Of a stretch of DNA of 64,000 nt, positions 38,565-47,221 are shown in pieces. The DNA lies in the NCBI RefSeq assembly GCF_019218885.1, contig NZ_JAHUWT010000001.1, positions 558,001 through 622,000 of the forward strand, read 5' to 3'. Positions within the stretch are counted from its first letter, which is position 1; every line of letters starts with the position of its first letter. Under the pieces are notes generated by a model. That model was not told the DNA's origin and did no database searches. It saw only the letters and a list, made by a program, of their open reading frames with translations. The DNA is from Bordetella sp. BOR01. GTDB taxonomy: Bacteria > Pseudomonadota > Gammaproteobacteria > Burkholderiales > Burkholderiaceae_B. The position numbers and the translations under genes are program-made.

Positions 38565-39518
38565 ATGGCGCCTTCTCATCTTACCGGCCAAGAGCCGTTC
38601 TTCATCGTGCAGAACACGGGCTCGGGCCGCGATAATGTGCGCGACGTCCAGGATACGATCCGTCGGGTGCTCGATGCAGCGGGCCGCCGCTATGAACTGA
38701 TACCCGTCGACGATGGCCGGCAACTGCCCGCCGCGGCGCAAGATGCCGTCGAGCGGGCCCGGCAGCAAGGCGGCGTGGTGGTCGCCGCCGGCGGCGATGG
38801 CACGCTCAGTGCCGTGGCCCAGGTGGTACTGGGCGCCGGCCTGCCGTTCGGCATCCTGCCGCAGGGCACCTTCAACTATTTTGGCCGAACCTACGGTATC
38901 GCCCAGGATACCGAAGCCGCCGCCCGCAACCTGGTCGCGGCGCAACCCCAGCCAGTGCAGGTGGGCCTGGTCAATGGCCAAGTCTTCCTGATCAACGCCA
39001 GCCTGGGGCTGTACCCGCAGCTGCTGGAAGACCGCGAAGCCTACAAGCAGCGATATGGTCGCAGCCGGTCTGTGGCGCTGTGGTCGGCCCTGGTGACGCT
39101 GGCGCGCGCGCACCGGCAATTGGCGATACAGCTCGAGCACGAGGGCAAATCACGCATGCTGCGTACGCCCACCGTCGTGGTGGGCAACAACGCCTTGCAA
39201 CTCGAGCAAGTCGGCATTGCCGAAGCCGGCGAGCTGGCAAGCGGCCGCCTGGTGGCCATGGGGGTCAGGCCCGTGGGTACGCTGGCCTTATATGGCCTGG
39301 TGCTGCGCGGCTGGCTAAGTCGCCTGGGCGATGCCGATCATGTCTTCAGTTTCGGTTTCGACCGCCTGACAGTGCGCATCGGGCGTGGGCACCGGCGCGT
39401 CAAGGTTGCCATGGACGGCGAGATCCACTGGCTGGACACGCCCCTCGAATTCACCGTATCTCCGCAGCCATTGCTGCTGCTGGTGCCGCCCGAAGCGCAG
39501 CGCTCGGAACGCGCATGA
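38565..39518 (+). CDS. Diacylglycerol kinase family lipid kinase
   Basis: This 317-aa protein has the N-terminal kinase domain of the DAGK/YegS family: FIVQNTGSGRDN near residue 13, the ATP-binding VVAAGGDGTLSAVAQV at about 70-85, and GILPQGTFNYFGRTYGI shortly after. The C-terminal beta-rich half ends with VKVAMDGEIHWLDTPLEFTV, which matches the family DGE motif. It would phosphorylate a lipid such as diacylglycerol at the membrane face with magnesium-ATP. The start at 38565 was chosen because upstream codons overlap the MFS gene. The phosphoesterase gene follows with a four-base overlap, and a PAP2 gene comes next. Confidence 0.9.
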   Translation: MAPSHLTGQEPFFIVQNTGSGRDNVRDVQDTIRRVLDAAGRRYELIPVDDGRQLPAAAQDAVERARQQGGVVVAAGGDGTLSAVAQVVLGAGLPFGILPQGTFNYFGRTYGIAQDTEAAARNLVAAQPQPVQVGLVNGQVFLINASLGLYPQLLEDREAYKQRYGRSRSVALWSALVTLARAHRQLAIQLEHEGKSRMLRTPTVVVGNNALQLEQVGIAEAGELASGRLVAMGVRPVGTLALYGLVLRGWLSRLGDADHVFSFGFDRLTVRIGRGHRRVKVAMDGEIHWLDTPLEFTVSPQPLLLLVPPEAQRSERA

Positions 39519-40327
39519 CGCGGATCCTGCACATTTCCGATACGCATTTCGGCACCGAGCGCGAACCGGTGGTGCAGGCGCTGCTGGCGCTGGCGCAACG
39601 CCTGCAACCCGAACTGGTGCTGCTGGGTGGCGACATCACCCAGCGCGCGCGGCGCAGCCAGTTTGCCGCCGCGCGCCGTTTCGTGCAGGCCTTGCAGCGG
39701 CCCGTCCTGGCGGTACCCGGCAATCACGATATCCCGCTGTACAACCTGGCGGCGCGCCTGCTCGACCCCTATGGCGCCTATCGGCGCGCGCTGGGCGTGA
39801 ATCTCGAACCTGTCGTCGAAACCGATGGCCTGCTGGCGATCGGCGTCAATTCCACCCGTCCCTCCCGCCACAAGAATGGCCAGGTATCGCCCGGCCAGGT
39901 GCTGCGGGTGGCGCAGCGGCTGCGCGAGGCAGGCCCCGCGCGCCTGCGGATGGTGCTGCTGCACCATCCGGTGCGCGCAGCCGTCGAAAGCGATCGCAGC
40001 AACCTGCTCATCGGCCGCGACCTGGCCGTTCCTGCGTGGGTCGATGCGGGCGCCGATCTCATCCTGGGCGGGCATATCCACCTGCCGTATGTCCTGCCCG
40101 TTCATGGTGCGGCCGGCTCGGTGCCGCGCCAGGCCTGGACCATCCAGGCAGGCACCGCCGTGTCGAGCCGGGTGCGCGGCGGTATTCCCAATTCGGTCAA
40201 CGTCATTGATCATTGGGTCGATAGTGGACGCCATCAGTGTTCGGCCCAGCGCTGGGACTACGCTACCGATACCGAAGAATTCCGCTCTGTGGCCACCCAG
40301 GTGCTAGACCTGCATCGCGGCAGCTAG
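39515..40327 (+). CDS. Metallophosphoesterase (Icc/CpdA-type)
   Basis: This 270-aa calcineurin-like phosphoesterase has the full metal-ligand series: ISDTHFG at residues 7-13, LLGGDIT near 36-42, VPGNHD near 67-72, LLHHPV and GGHIHLP in the C-terminal half. The order and spacing fit the cyclic-nucleotide or broad phosphodiester class. The ATG at 39515 overlaps the lipid-kinase stop by four bases, so both are made together; that hints at lipid-phosphate or phosphodiester turnover, but the physiological substrate is unknown. A PAP2 gene starts 21 bp later. Confidence 0.92.
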   Translation: MTRILHISDTHFGTEREPVVQALLALAQRLQPELVLLGGDITQRARRSQFAAARRFVQALQRPVLAVPGNHDIPLYNLAARLLDPYGAYRRALGVNLEPVVETDGLLAIGVNSTRPSRHKNGQVSPGQVLRVAQRLREAGPARLRMVLLHHPVRAAVESDRSNLLIGRDLAVPAWVDAGADLILGGHIHLPYVLPVHGAAGSVPRQAWTIQAGTAVSSRVRGGIPNSVNVIDHWVDSGRHQCSAQRWDYATDTEEFRSVATQVLDLHRGS

Positions 40328-40348
40328 CCGCCTCGCCCTCACTGCTCC

Positions 40349-41101
40349 ATGGATGCCTTTACCGACTGGGTTGCCGCCCATCCTCTATTGATCTTCCTGT
40401 TCCTGCCGGCGGCGGCGGGTCTGTGCGCATGGAAACTGGGGCGCCGCGTGGGCCGGCGTTCAGGCACCCGGTCGGCCTGGGTCTGCTGGGGCGTGGCGGC
40501 GGCGGCGGGGGGGGTGTTCCTGGTGTTGGCCGTGGCCATGAGCCTGCGCGGCGGCCTGGTCGAACTGGACAATGCCCTGGCATCCGCTCTCAGCCTGTCC
40601 ATGCCGCCATCGCTGCTGTGGTTGTTATCGTGGTTCACCTATCTGGGCGACCGCAACCTGCTTACCGTGATCGCGGTCTGCCTGACGGCAGGGCTGTTGT
40701 GGCGGCGACAGTGGGGGCTGGCCCTGGCGTGCGCCGTCGTCACGGGCGGCGCGGGCGCGCTCAACCAGGCGCTCAAGCATTTGTTCCAGCGCGTGCGGCC
40801 CGAACATGTCCACGGCTACGTCAATGCCGATGGCTGGAGCTTTCCCAGCGGGCACGCTTCGGCGGCGCTGGCGGTCTATGGGTTTGCCTGCTATGTGGCA
40901 CTGCGCACCTTGCCGATGCGCTGGCACTTGCCCTGCCTGGCCGCAGCCACCGCCCTGATCACGGCCATAGGCGCCAGCCGGGTGTTGCTGCAGGTGCACT
41001 ATCTCAGCGATGTCATCGCCGGTTTCGCGCTCAGCCTGGCGTGGCTGTCCTTGTGCCTGGCCGGGGCCGAACGCCTGCGCACGTTCAAGCGGCGCGCATA
41101 G
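40349..41101 (+). CDS. PAP2-superfamily lipid phosphatase
   Basis: This 250-aa membrane protein has five to six hydrophobic segments. The three catalytic motifs of type 2 phosphatidic acid phosphatases are present: KHLFQRVRP at about 138-146, SFPSGHAS at about 161-168 and SRVLLQVHYLSDVIAG at about 210-225. Active sites of these enzymes face the periplasm and remove phosphate from lipid phosphates, including undecaprenyl pyrophosphate and phosphatidic acid. Together with the preceding lipid kinase and phosphoesterase it forms a compact lipid-phosphate module. Its 3' end overlaps the convergent short NAD-binding gene by 17 bp. Confidence 0.9.
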   Translation: MDAFTDWVAAHPLLIFLFLPAAAGLCAWKLGRRVGRRSGTRSAWVCWGVAAAAGGVFLVLAVAMSLRGGLVELDNALASALSLSMPPSLLWLLSWFTYLGDRNLLTVIAVCLTAGLLWRRQWGLALACAVVTGGAGALNQALKHLFQRVRPEHVHGYVNADGWSFPSGHASAALAVYGFACYVALRTLPMRWHLPCLAAATALITAIGASRVLLQVHYLSDVIAGFALSLAWLSLCLAGAERLRTFKRRA

Positions 41102-41558
41102 CCCGCAGCACCGCCTGGGCGGCGGCCGCATCGAAACGCTGCCGAAGCTGGAGCATGGCCATGGCCGGGTCGTCCGGTTCCGCTACATAGGCCGCGCCCG
41201 CCGCCTCTACCGCACGACGCAAGCCTGCCGCCGCGTCCGACGGCAGGGCGCGCAAGTTCCAGATCAGTTTGTCGCGGATGTCGGCGCTTATCCTGCCGTC
41301 GCTGAACCGCTCCAGCGTGCGGTCGATTTCGCGCTGGCCGGGCAGCGCCAGCAAAACCAGGTCCGATTCATGCAGGGCTTCGTGGGCCGAGGCCGCCAGC
41401 GTGGCGATGCCGCGAAACGGCTCGCATTGCTCCGGTACCTTGTCGTAGACGGTCAGGGCCAGCTCGGGCGGGGCGGCCGCCAGCAGCTTGCGCGCAGCGG
41501 CGCTGCCCGCCGTGCCCACGCCGATGATGCCTATGCGCGCAAGCAGCGGCACGTTCAT
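41085..41558 (-). CDS. Short NAD-binding protein, 3-hydroxyisobutyrate dehydrogenase-like N-terminal domain only
   Basis: This 157-aa protein has IGIIGVGTAGSAAARKLL at about 9-26, the Rossmann start of beta-hydroxyacid dehydrogenases, and SDLVLLALPGQREIDRTL as the strand-4 region. After that the sequence no longer follows the family: the SGG substrate motif and the catalytic lysine are missing, and the all-helical C-terminal half is absent. It is therefore truncated or has evolved a different use. It overlaps the upstream thioesterase gene by four bases and the convergent PAP2 gene by 17 bp, so the loss was probably at the 3' side. No frameshift is obvious in the remaining part. Confidence 0.65.
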   Translation of the reverse strand: MNVPLLARIGIIGVGTAGSAAARKLLAAAPPELALTVYDKVPEQCEPFRGIATLAASAHEALHESDLVLLALPGQREIDRTLERFSDGRISADIRDKLIWNLRALPSDAAAGLRRAVEAAGAAYVAEPDDPAMAMLQLRQRFDAAAAQAVLRAMRAA

Positions 41559-41983
41559 GGTGCCGGCACCGACCAGGTGCTGACAATGTGCGCCACGGGC
41601 TCGGGCGAATGTTCGCCGCGCAGCATGACTTCGCCCGCGGCCAGGCGCCCCGTCTTCAGCAATCGAGCCTCGGCGATGACATCGCCCGCCGGGCTCTTGC
41701 GCAGGAAGTTGATGGTCAGGCTGGCGGTGACGGCACCGGCCTGGCCCGTGGCCCCCACGACGGCCGCGTATAGCGCCAGGTCGGCCAGGCCCATCAGCAT
41801 GGGGCCGGCCACGATGCCGCCCAGTCGCTGGTGGGCGGGCCGCGCCGGCAGGACGGCACGCGCCGTGCCATAGCCGATGTCGGTGATCTGTATGCCCAGC
41901 ACTTCGGCAAAAGGATGCTGTTCGGCCAGCAAGCGGTGGAAATCCGCCACGCTGATGCGAGGTTGAGCGGAAGAGGGTGTCAT
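41555..41983 (-). CDS. PaaI-type hotdog-fold thioesterase
   Basis: This 142-aa protein of the PaaI/YdiI thioesterase family has AVLPARPAHQRLGGIVAGPMLMGLADLALYAAV at about 43-75. It carries the conserved glycine-rich turn, with aspartate in place of the frequent catalytic Glu/Asp-Asn pattern. TASLTINFLRKSPAGDVIAEARLLKTG follows, the second half of the hotdog. Such enzymes hydrolyse acyl- or aryl-CoA. It is preceded by a TetR gene (1 bp gap) and overlaps the short NAD-binding gene, so the three make one minus-strand operon probably repressed by the TetR protein. Confidence 0.85.
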   Translation of the reverse strand: MTPSSAQPRISVADFHRLLAEQHPFAEVLGIQITDIGYGTARAVLPARPAHQRLGGIVAGPMLMGLADLALYAAVVGATGQAGAVTASLTINFLRKSPAGDVIAEARLLKTGRLAAGEVMLRGEHSPEPVAHIVSTWSVPAP

Positions 41984-41984
41984 G

Positions 41985-42602
41985 TCAGCGATGCTCCAGC
42001 GTGGTGCAGAAACGTTCCAGCAGTTCGTCGGCCCGCTGGCCCAGCGACTTGAGCCGACGCGTGTGAAACAGCAGCAATAGTCCCATCAGGTAGGTGAATG
42101 CCTGCATCTGCTCGGCGGCCACGGTGTCGTCGGACCATTGCTTGGCCGCGCGCAGGCCGCGGCCCAGTTGGTCGACACAGTCGCGCAGGCGGACGTTGAG
42201 GCGGTCGTCCACATCGCGGCCCAGGCCGCGCGGGCCCAGTCCCTGGAACAAATACATGCCTAGCGAAAATTCGGTGGCGCGCCCGGCGTAGTACTGGAAG
42301 AACGCTTCGATGACGCGTCGCGCCGCCCCGGCGGGGCGGCCATCCAGGGCGCGCTCCAGTTGTCCATGCAAGCGCTCCAGCGAGGCTTCGAGCAATTCGG
42401 CGTAGATGGCTTCCTTGCCGCCGAACCAGGGGTAAATGGCACCGGTGGTGCAGCCGGCTTCCTTGGCGATGGCCCGTACCGTGGTCTTTTCCAGGCCGTC
42501 GCGCTGAAATACCCGCTGCGCCGCGTCCAGGATCAGTTGGCGCCGCAAGGCGGTAAGCCGTTGCGCCCGCGTGGCCGTCGCCGGCGTCGAAGAAGATTCC
42601 AT
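41985..42602 (-). CDS. TetR-family transcriptional regulator
   Basis: This 205-aa protein has an N-terminal helix-turn-helix: RQLILDAAQRVFQRDGLEKTTVRAIAKEAGCTTGAIYPWFGGKEAIYAELLEA. This fits TetR repressors closely. The C-terminal half is helical and will bind a ligand and form dimers. It heads the small thioesterase operon. A perfect palindrome, TAATAAC-GTT-GTTATTA, lies 36-52 bp upstream of its start, as expected for autoregulation. The ligand is unknown; an acyl-CoA would suit its neighbours. Confidence 0.92.
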   Translation of the reverse strand: MESSSTPATATRAQRLTALRRQLILDAAQRVFQRDGLEKTTVRAIAKEAGCTTGAIYPWFGGKEAIYAELLEASLERLHGQLERALDGRPAGAARRVIEAFFQYYAGRATEFSLGMYLFQGLGPRGLGRDVDDRLNVRLRDCVDQLGRGLRAAKQWSDDTVAAEQMQAFTYLMGLLLLFHTRRLKSLGQRADELLERFCTTLEHR

Positions 42603-42637
42603 GGCGATGATCAGCCGGATATAGCAATGCTTCTATT

Positions 42638-42654
42638 TAATAACGTTGTTATTA
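42638..42654. promoter_or_regulatory. TetR-type operator palindrome
   Basis: TAATAAC and GTTATTA form a perfect 7-bp dyad with a 3-bp spacer, immediately upstream of the TetR gene and facing the porin gene on the other side. This is typical of a TetR binding site. Confidence 0.6.
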
Positions 42655-43044
42655 TCGATGCAATAAGTGCCCCACCTCAAAGGCCGGGGTCACGGCGGCA
42701 CAGATGTATCCAGTCTGTGCTCCTTGTGTCCAGGATTGTTCAGCGTTACGAAAGTAAGGGCGCATGCAGGCAGGCGCCGATACCGCAATCGCACACGAAA
42801 CCGCGCCAATATTGGCTTAGACCCCTATGCAGGGTAAACACTAAGACGTTTCTGCCCGGATGGGCCCGATGTTGCAAGATACCAACAGCGCTAGCGTAGA
42901 ACGGGCACTTTTCTGGTGGCGACCATAGCCAGTCCCTGGGTTTTTTGATGCAATAGCGTCAACTTCCCTTCGCGGAGTTAGGGGGGCGGCAGGCTGACGC
43001 AAGCATTGCTGCTCTTGTCACTCAAATCAACGGAGATTTCTTAA
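42655..43044 (+). promoter_or_regulatory. Porin upstream region with dyad and candidate promoter
   Basis: No gene is supported in these 390 bp. They hold an inverted repeat GCACAGA / TCTGTGC (42698-42704 and 42714-42720, 9-bp spacer) and a possible promoter TTGGCT (42812-42817), 17 bp, TAAACA (42835-42840). That would give a leader of about 200 nt before the porin, followed by GGAGA near the ATG. Such a long leader is a usual place for control by small RNAs in outer-membrane protein genes. Confidence 0.4.
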
Positions 43045-44154
43045 ATGAAAAAGACTCTGCTCGCTGCCGCCCTGCTCGCCGGTTTCGCCGGTGTGGCCCA
43101 GGCAGAAACGTCGGTGACGCTGTACGGCATCATCGATACTGGTATCGGCTACAACAAGGTCGAGGGCGACGGTTTCGACAGCAGCCGCATCGGCATGATC
43201 AACGGCGTGCAGAACGGTTCGCGCTGGGGCCTGCGTGGCACCGAAGATCTGGGTGACGGCCTGCAAGCCGTGTTCCAACTGGAAAGCGGCTTCAATTCCG
43301 GCAACGGTAACTCCGCCCAAGGCGATCGCCTGTTCGGCCGCCAAGCCACCATCGGTCTGCAAAGCGACAGCTGGGGCCGTCTGGACTTCGGTCGTCAAAC
43401 CAACATCACCTCGAAGTACTTCGGCTCGATCGATCCGTTCGGCGCTGGTTTCGGCCAAGCCAACATCGGTGTGGGCATCAGCGCCGCCAACACGGTTCGC
43501 TGGGACAACATGGTCATGTACCAAACCCCGTCCTACAGCGGCTTCCAGTTTGGCGTTGGCTACTCGTTCAGCGTTGATGACAACACCGGCGACGCCGATC
43601 GTGTTGGCTTCGCCACCGCTGACAACGTCCGCGGCATCACCACCGGCCTGCGCTACGTGAACGGCCCGCTGAACGTCGCTCTGTCGTACGACCAGCTGAA
43701 TGCCAGCAACAACCAATCGAACGCCGAAGTCGACGCCACCCCCCGTTCGTACGGCATCGGTGCTTCGTATGACTTCGAAGTGCTGAAGCTCTCGCTGGCC
43801 TATGCCCGCACCACCGACGGCTGGTTCGGCGGCCAAGGCGTCAGCGGCGTGGAATCGACCAACCTGGGTTCGAACATCTTCGCTGACGGCTTCAAGTCGA
43901 ATTCCTACATGCTGGGCCTGAGCGCTCCCATCGGTGGCGCCAGCAAGCTGTTCGGTTCGTGGCAAATGGTCGACCCCAGCAACGACAAGCTGACTGGCGG
44001 CGACGAAACGATGAACGTGTTCTCGTTGGGTTACACCTACGACCTGTCCAAGCGCACCAACCTGTACGCTTACGGTTCGTACGCCAAAGACTATGCCTTC
44101 ATCAAAGACGTGAAGAGCACCGCTGTCGGCGTCGGTATCCGTCACCGCTTCTAA
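43045..44154 (+). CDS. Gram-negative trimeric porin
   Basis: This 369-aa protein begins with a signal peptide (MKKTLLAAALLAGFAGVAQA). The mature protein opens ETSVTLYGIIDTGIGYNKV, the standard start of the Betaproteobacterial 16-stranded porin (OmpC/OmpP family), and ends in AVGVGIRHRF, with the C-terminal phenylalanine needed for outer-membrane insertion. GSRWGLRGTEDLGDGLQAVFQLESGFN and FGRQATIGLQSDSWGRLDFGRQ are family blocks. It forms a general diffusion pore. Codon use is strongly biased to a few codons, as expected for an abundant protein. It is monocistronic and bounded by an excellent terminator. Confidence 0.97.
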   Translation: MKKTLLAAALLAGFAGVAQAETSVTLYGIIDTGIGYNKVEGDGFDSSRIGMINGVQNGSRWGLRGTEDLGDGLQAVFQLESGFNSGNGNSAQGDRLFGRQATIGLQSDSWGRLDFGRQTNITSKYFGSIDPFGAGFGQANIGVGISAANTVRWDNMVMYQTPSYSGFQFGVGYSFSVDDNTGDADRVGFATADNVRGITTGLRYVNGPLNVALSYDQLNASNNQSNAEVDATPRSYGIGASYDFEVLKLSLAYARTTDGWFGGQGVSGVESTNLGSNIFADGFKSNSYMLGLSAPIGGASKLFGSWQMVDPSNDKLTGGDETMNVFSLGYTYDLSKRTNLYAYGSYAKDYAFIKDVKSTAVGVGIRHRF

Positions 44155-44217
44155 TCGGCTGCGAGGCGCAAGCTTCGCTTCGATTGCTAGCGTGCAAGCG
44201 GGCCTTGGTCCGCTTGC

Positions 44218-44245
44218 AAAAAGCCACCCTTCGGGGTGGCTTTTT
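44218..44245 (+). terminator. Porin terminator
   Basis: AAAAAGCCACCC, a TTCG loop and GGGTGGCTTTTT form a complete stem ending in a T-run, 64 bp after the stop. A second hairpin of GCAAGCGG and CCGCTTGC lies just before it. Confidence 0.95.
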
Positions 44246-44314
44246 CATTCCTGCCATACGTCAACGGTTCCTGGTTTTTGGGGCTTGCGGTTCAGCGGGC
44301 AGTCACTTAGCAAA

Positions 44315-44323
44315 TGCTACAAT
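44315..44323 (+). promoter_or_regulatory. Candidate extended -10 promoter for the nuo operon
   Basis: TGCTACAAT (44315-44323) is an extended -10 element (TG, one base, TACAAT) 32 bp upstream of the nuoA start codon. The -35 region is poor, as is common with extended -10 promoters. Confidence 0.4.
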
Positions 44324-44354
44324 CTGAAGGTTTGCGCATTTGACGGACGCCAGA

Positions 44355-44714
44355 ATGAACTTGCAACAGTATTTTCCCGTCCTGCTGTTTATCGCGGTGG
44401 CTACCCTCATCGGGTTTGCGCTGCTGACAGCGGGTTCGCTCCTGGGGCCGCGGCGTCCCTATGCCGAAAAACTCTCGCCCTATGAATGCGGCTTCGAAGC
44501 GTTCGAAGACGCCCGCATGAAGTTCGATGTGCGCTACTACCTGGTGGCCATCCTCTTCATCTTGTTCGACCTCGAAATTGCCTTCCTGTTTCCCTGGGCC
44601 ATCGCCCAAGGTTCCGTCGGCCTCGTCGGCTTCTGGACCGTCATGATCTTCCTGGCAGTCCTGACGGTGGGCTTCATCTACGAATGGAAAAAGGGCGCGC
44701 TGGACTGGGAATAA
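44355..44714 (+). CDS. nuoA: NADH-quinone oxidoreductase subunit A
   Basis: This 119-aa protein has three membrane segments and the NuoA hallmark [41 protein letters not shown] in the middle, whose acidic residues line the quinone-linked region of complex I. MNLQQYFP at 44355 is the likely start; an in-frame non-ATG codon 15 bases earlier is less likely. It is the first gene of a collinear nuoA-nuoN operon. This subunit holds the membrane arm to the peripheral arm next to NuoH. Confidence 0.96.
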   Translation: MNLQQYFPVLLFIAVATLIGFALLTAGSLLGPRRPYAEKLSPYECGFEAFEDARMKFDVRYYLVAILFILFDLEIAFLFPWAIAQGSVGLVGFWTVMIFLAVLTVGFIYEWKKGALDWE

Positions 44715-44747
44715 CCCACGCCTTCCCGCACGCTATCAGAGACGAAA

Positions 44748-45224
44748 ATGGCTATAGACGGCATCCTCAAGCAAGGCTTCATCACTACCAGTGCCGACAA
44801 GTTCCTCAACTGGGCAAAGACGGGCTCGATGTGGCCCATGACCTTCGGCCTGGCCTGTTGCGCGGTCGAAATGATGCACGCCGGCGCGGCGCGCTACGAT
44901 CTCGACCAATTCGGCATCATTTTCCGTCCCAGCCCGCGCCAGTCCGACCTGATGATCGTGGCCGGCACGCTGTGCAACAAGATGGCGCCCGCGTTGCGCA
45001 AGGTCTACGATCAGATGCCCGAACCGCGCTGGGTGGTGTCCATGGGGTCGTGTGCCAATGGCGGTGGGTACTACCACTACTCTTACTCGGTCGTGCGCGG
45101 CTGTGATCGCATCGTGCCGGTCGATGTCTACGTGCCTGGCTGTCCGCCCACGGCCGAAGCGCTGGTCTATGGGCTGCTGCAAATGCAGAACAAGATCCGC
45201 CTGACCAACACCATTGCCCGCTGA
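44748..45224 (+). CDS. nuoB: NADH-quinone oxidoreductase subunit B
   Basis: This 158-aa peripheral-arm subunit binds the last iron-sulfur cluster (N2) before quinone. The cluster cysteines are in [12 protein letters not shown] (two adjacent), [14 protein letters not shown] and [11 protein letters not shown], the full set for NuoB. It passes electrons from the cluster chain to ubiquinone near NuoD and NuoH. It follows nuoA by 33 bp and has no unusual features. Length is normal for Betaproteobacteria. Confidence 0.97.
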   Translation: MAIDGILKQGFITTSADKFLNWAKTGSMWPMTFGLACCAVEMMHAGAARYDLDQFGIIFRPSPRQSDLMIVAGTLCNKMAPALRKVYDQMPEPRWVVSMGSCANGGGYYHYSYSVVRGCDRIVPVDVYVPGCPPTAEALVYGLLQMQNKIRLTNTIAR

Positions 45225-45291
45225 CCGCGCCGCCGCCGGCCGTGCTTTGCGCCGGCGACCCCCGTCAGCATATCGGTTTACCTAAGCGTAC

Positions 45292-45921
45292 ATGACGATG
45301 ACCAGGCTCGAAACCCTGAAACACAACCTGCAGGCCGTGCTGGGCGCAAACGCGGCCCTGACCGAAGCGCTCGGCGAGTTCACGCTGGAAGTCCCGGCCG
45401 ACCAATGGCTTGCGGTTTGCAACAAGCTGCGTACCGATGCCAGCCTGAGCTTCGAAACCTGCATCGACCTGTGCGGCGTCGACTACCTGACCTGGGGCAA
45501 CGGCACGCGCCAAGTGGCCGAGGACAAGGTCGCCGGCGTGCAGCGCGCGCGCTACGCCGTGGTCGTGCACCTGCTGTCCATCGCCCATAACTGGCGCTTG
45601 CGCGTGCGTACCTGGGCCCCCGACGACGATTTCCCCATTGTCGGCTCGCTGGTCGACTGTTGGCCCGGGGTGAACTGGTTCGAGCGCGAGGCCTTCGACC
45701 TGTTCGGCATTGTCTTCGAAGGGCACCCCGATCTGCGCCGCATCCTGACCGACTACGGCTTCATCGGCCACCCGTTCCGCAAAGACTTCCCCCTGTCGGG
45801 CACCGTCGAAATGCGCTACGACCCCGAACAAAGGCGCGTCATCTACCAGCCGGTCACCATCGATCCCCGCGAAATCACTCCGCGTGTCGTGCGTGAAGAC
45901 TCCTACGGCATGGGGCGTTAA
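45292..45921 (+). CDS. nuoC: NADH-quinone oxidoreductase subunit C
   Basis: This 209-aa peripheral-arm subunit is not fused to NuoD, unlike in E. coli. The 30-kDa subunit signature is [11 protein letters not shown]-like: [29 protein letters not shown] at about 124-152, then [11 protein letters not shown]. It supports the NuoB-NuoD interface and carries no cofactor. A second ATG two codons in (MTRLE) is an alternative start. It is separated from nuoD by 3 bp, so the two are tightly linked. Confidence 0.97.
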   Translation: MTMTRLETLKHNLQAVLGANAALTEALGEFTLEVPADQWLAVCNKLRTDASLSFETCIDLCGVDYLTWGNGTRQVAEDKVAGVQRARYAVVVHLLSIAHNWRLRVRTWAPDDDFPIVGSLVDCWPGVNWFEREAFDLFGIVFEGHPDLRRILTDYGFIGHPFRKDFPLSGTVEMRYDPEQRRVIYQPVTIDPREITPRVVREDSYGMGR

Positions 45922-45924
45922 ATC

Positions 45925-47181
45925 ATGGCAGAAATCAAGAACTACACCCTGAACTTCGGCCCGCAGCACCCGGCGGCGCACGGTGTGCTGCGCCTGGTGC
46001 TCGAGCTCGACGGCGAAGTCATCCAGCGCGCCGACCCGCACATCGGCCTGCTGCATCGCGCCACCGAAAAGCTGGCCGAACACAAGACCTACATCCAGGC
46101 GCTGCCCTACATGGACCGCCTCGATTACGTGTCCATGATGTGCAACGAGCACGCCTACGTCATGGCCATCGAGAAACTGCTGGGTATCGAACCGCCGTTG
46201 CGCGCGCAGTACATCCGCGTCCTGTTCGACGAGATCACGCGCCTGCTCAATCACTTGATGTCGCTGGGCTCCCACGCGCTCGACGTGGGTGCCATGGCTG
46301 TGTTCCTGTACGCCTTCCGCGAACGCGAAGACCTGATGGACTGCTACGAGGCTGTCTCCGGGGCGCGCATGCACGCGGCGTACTACCGGCCGGGCGGCGT
46401 CTATCGCGACCTGCCCGACGTCATGCCGCAGTATGGCGAAAGCAGCAAGTACCGCGGCGACAAAGACCTGCACATCATGAACGACGCGCGTTCCGGCTCG
46501 CTGCTCGATTTCATCGAAGACTTCACCAACCGGTTTCCGACCTGCGTCGACGAATACGAAACCCTGCTGACCGACAACCGCATCTGGAAGCAGCGGCTGG
46601 TGGGCATCGGCGTGGTCGATCCCGAACGCGCCAAGGCGCTGGGCTTTACCGGCCCCATGCTGCGCGGCTCCGGCGTGGCCTGGGATCTGCGCAAGATGCA
46701 GCCCTACGAAGTCTACGACCTGGTCGAATTCGACGTCCCCGTGGGCGTCAACGGCGACAGCTACGACCGCTACCTGGTGCGCATCGCCGAAATGCGCGAA
46801 AGCAACCGCATCATCCGCCAATGCGTGGAATGGCTGCGCAACAATCCCGGTCCGGTCATGATCGAGAACCACAAGGTCGCTCCGCCCAGCCGCACCGGCA
46901 TGAAAACCAACATGGAAGAGCTGATTCACCATTTCAAGCTCTTCACCGAAGGTTTCCACGTGCCGCCCGGCGAGTCCTTCGCATCGATCGAACACCCCAA
47001 GGGCGAATTCGGCATCTATCTGGTGTCGGACGGCGCCAACAAGCCTTACCGCCTGAAGATTCGGGCGCCGGGGTTTGCCCATTTGCAATCGCTCGATGAA
47101 ATGTCGCGTGGCCACATGATCGCCGACGCCGTCACCATCATCGGCACGCAGGATATCGTTTTCGGCGAAATCGACCGCTGA
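45925..47181 (+). CDS. nuoD: NADH-quinone oxidoreductase subunit D
   Basis: This 418-aa 49-kDa subunit, related to NiFe-hydrogenase large subunits, forms the quinone pocket with Nuo[23 protein letters not shown] at residues 11-32 carries the histidine that contacts the quinone head group, and [16 protein letters not shown] follows. The end [19 protein letters not shown] is the normal C-terminus. Single gene, not fused to nuoC. Forty bases separate it from nuoE, with no terminator in between. Confidence 0.97.
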   Translation: MAEIKNYTLNFGPQHPAAHGVLRLVLELDGEVIQRADPHIGLLHRATEKLAEHKTYIQALPYMDRLDYVSMMCNEHAYVMAIEKLLGIEPPLRAQYIRVLFDEITRLLNHLMSLGSHALDVGAMAVFLYAFREREDLMDCYEAVSGARMHAAYYRPGGVYRDLPDVMPQYGESSKYRGDKDLHIMNDARSGSLLDFIEDFTNRFPTCVDEYETLLTDNRIWKQRLVGIGVVDPERAKALGFTGPMLRGSGVAWDLRKMQPYEVYDLVEFDVPVGVNGDSYDRYLVRIAEMRESNRIIRQCVEWLRNNPGPVMIENHKVAPPSRTGMKTNMEELIHHFKLFTEGFHVPPGESFASIEHPKGEFGIYLVSDGANKPYRLKIRAPGFAHLQSLDEMSRGHMIADAVTIIGTQDIVFGEIDR

Positions 47182-47221
47182 TCCGTCAGCCCGAACGCCC
47201 CGCATAACCCGGATTCAAACT

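Noticed and set aside
42360-42899. Plus-strand open frame across the TetR start and porin leader
   Set aside because: Its first half is antisense to the TetR gene and it lacks a ribosome binding site. The region has operator and leader features instead.
45265-47205. A 646-codon minus-strand open frame across nuoC and nuoD
   Set aside because: It is the mirror of strongly conserved complex I genes and is rich in histidine, alanine and valine, as usual for antisense frames in GC-rich DNA.
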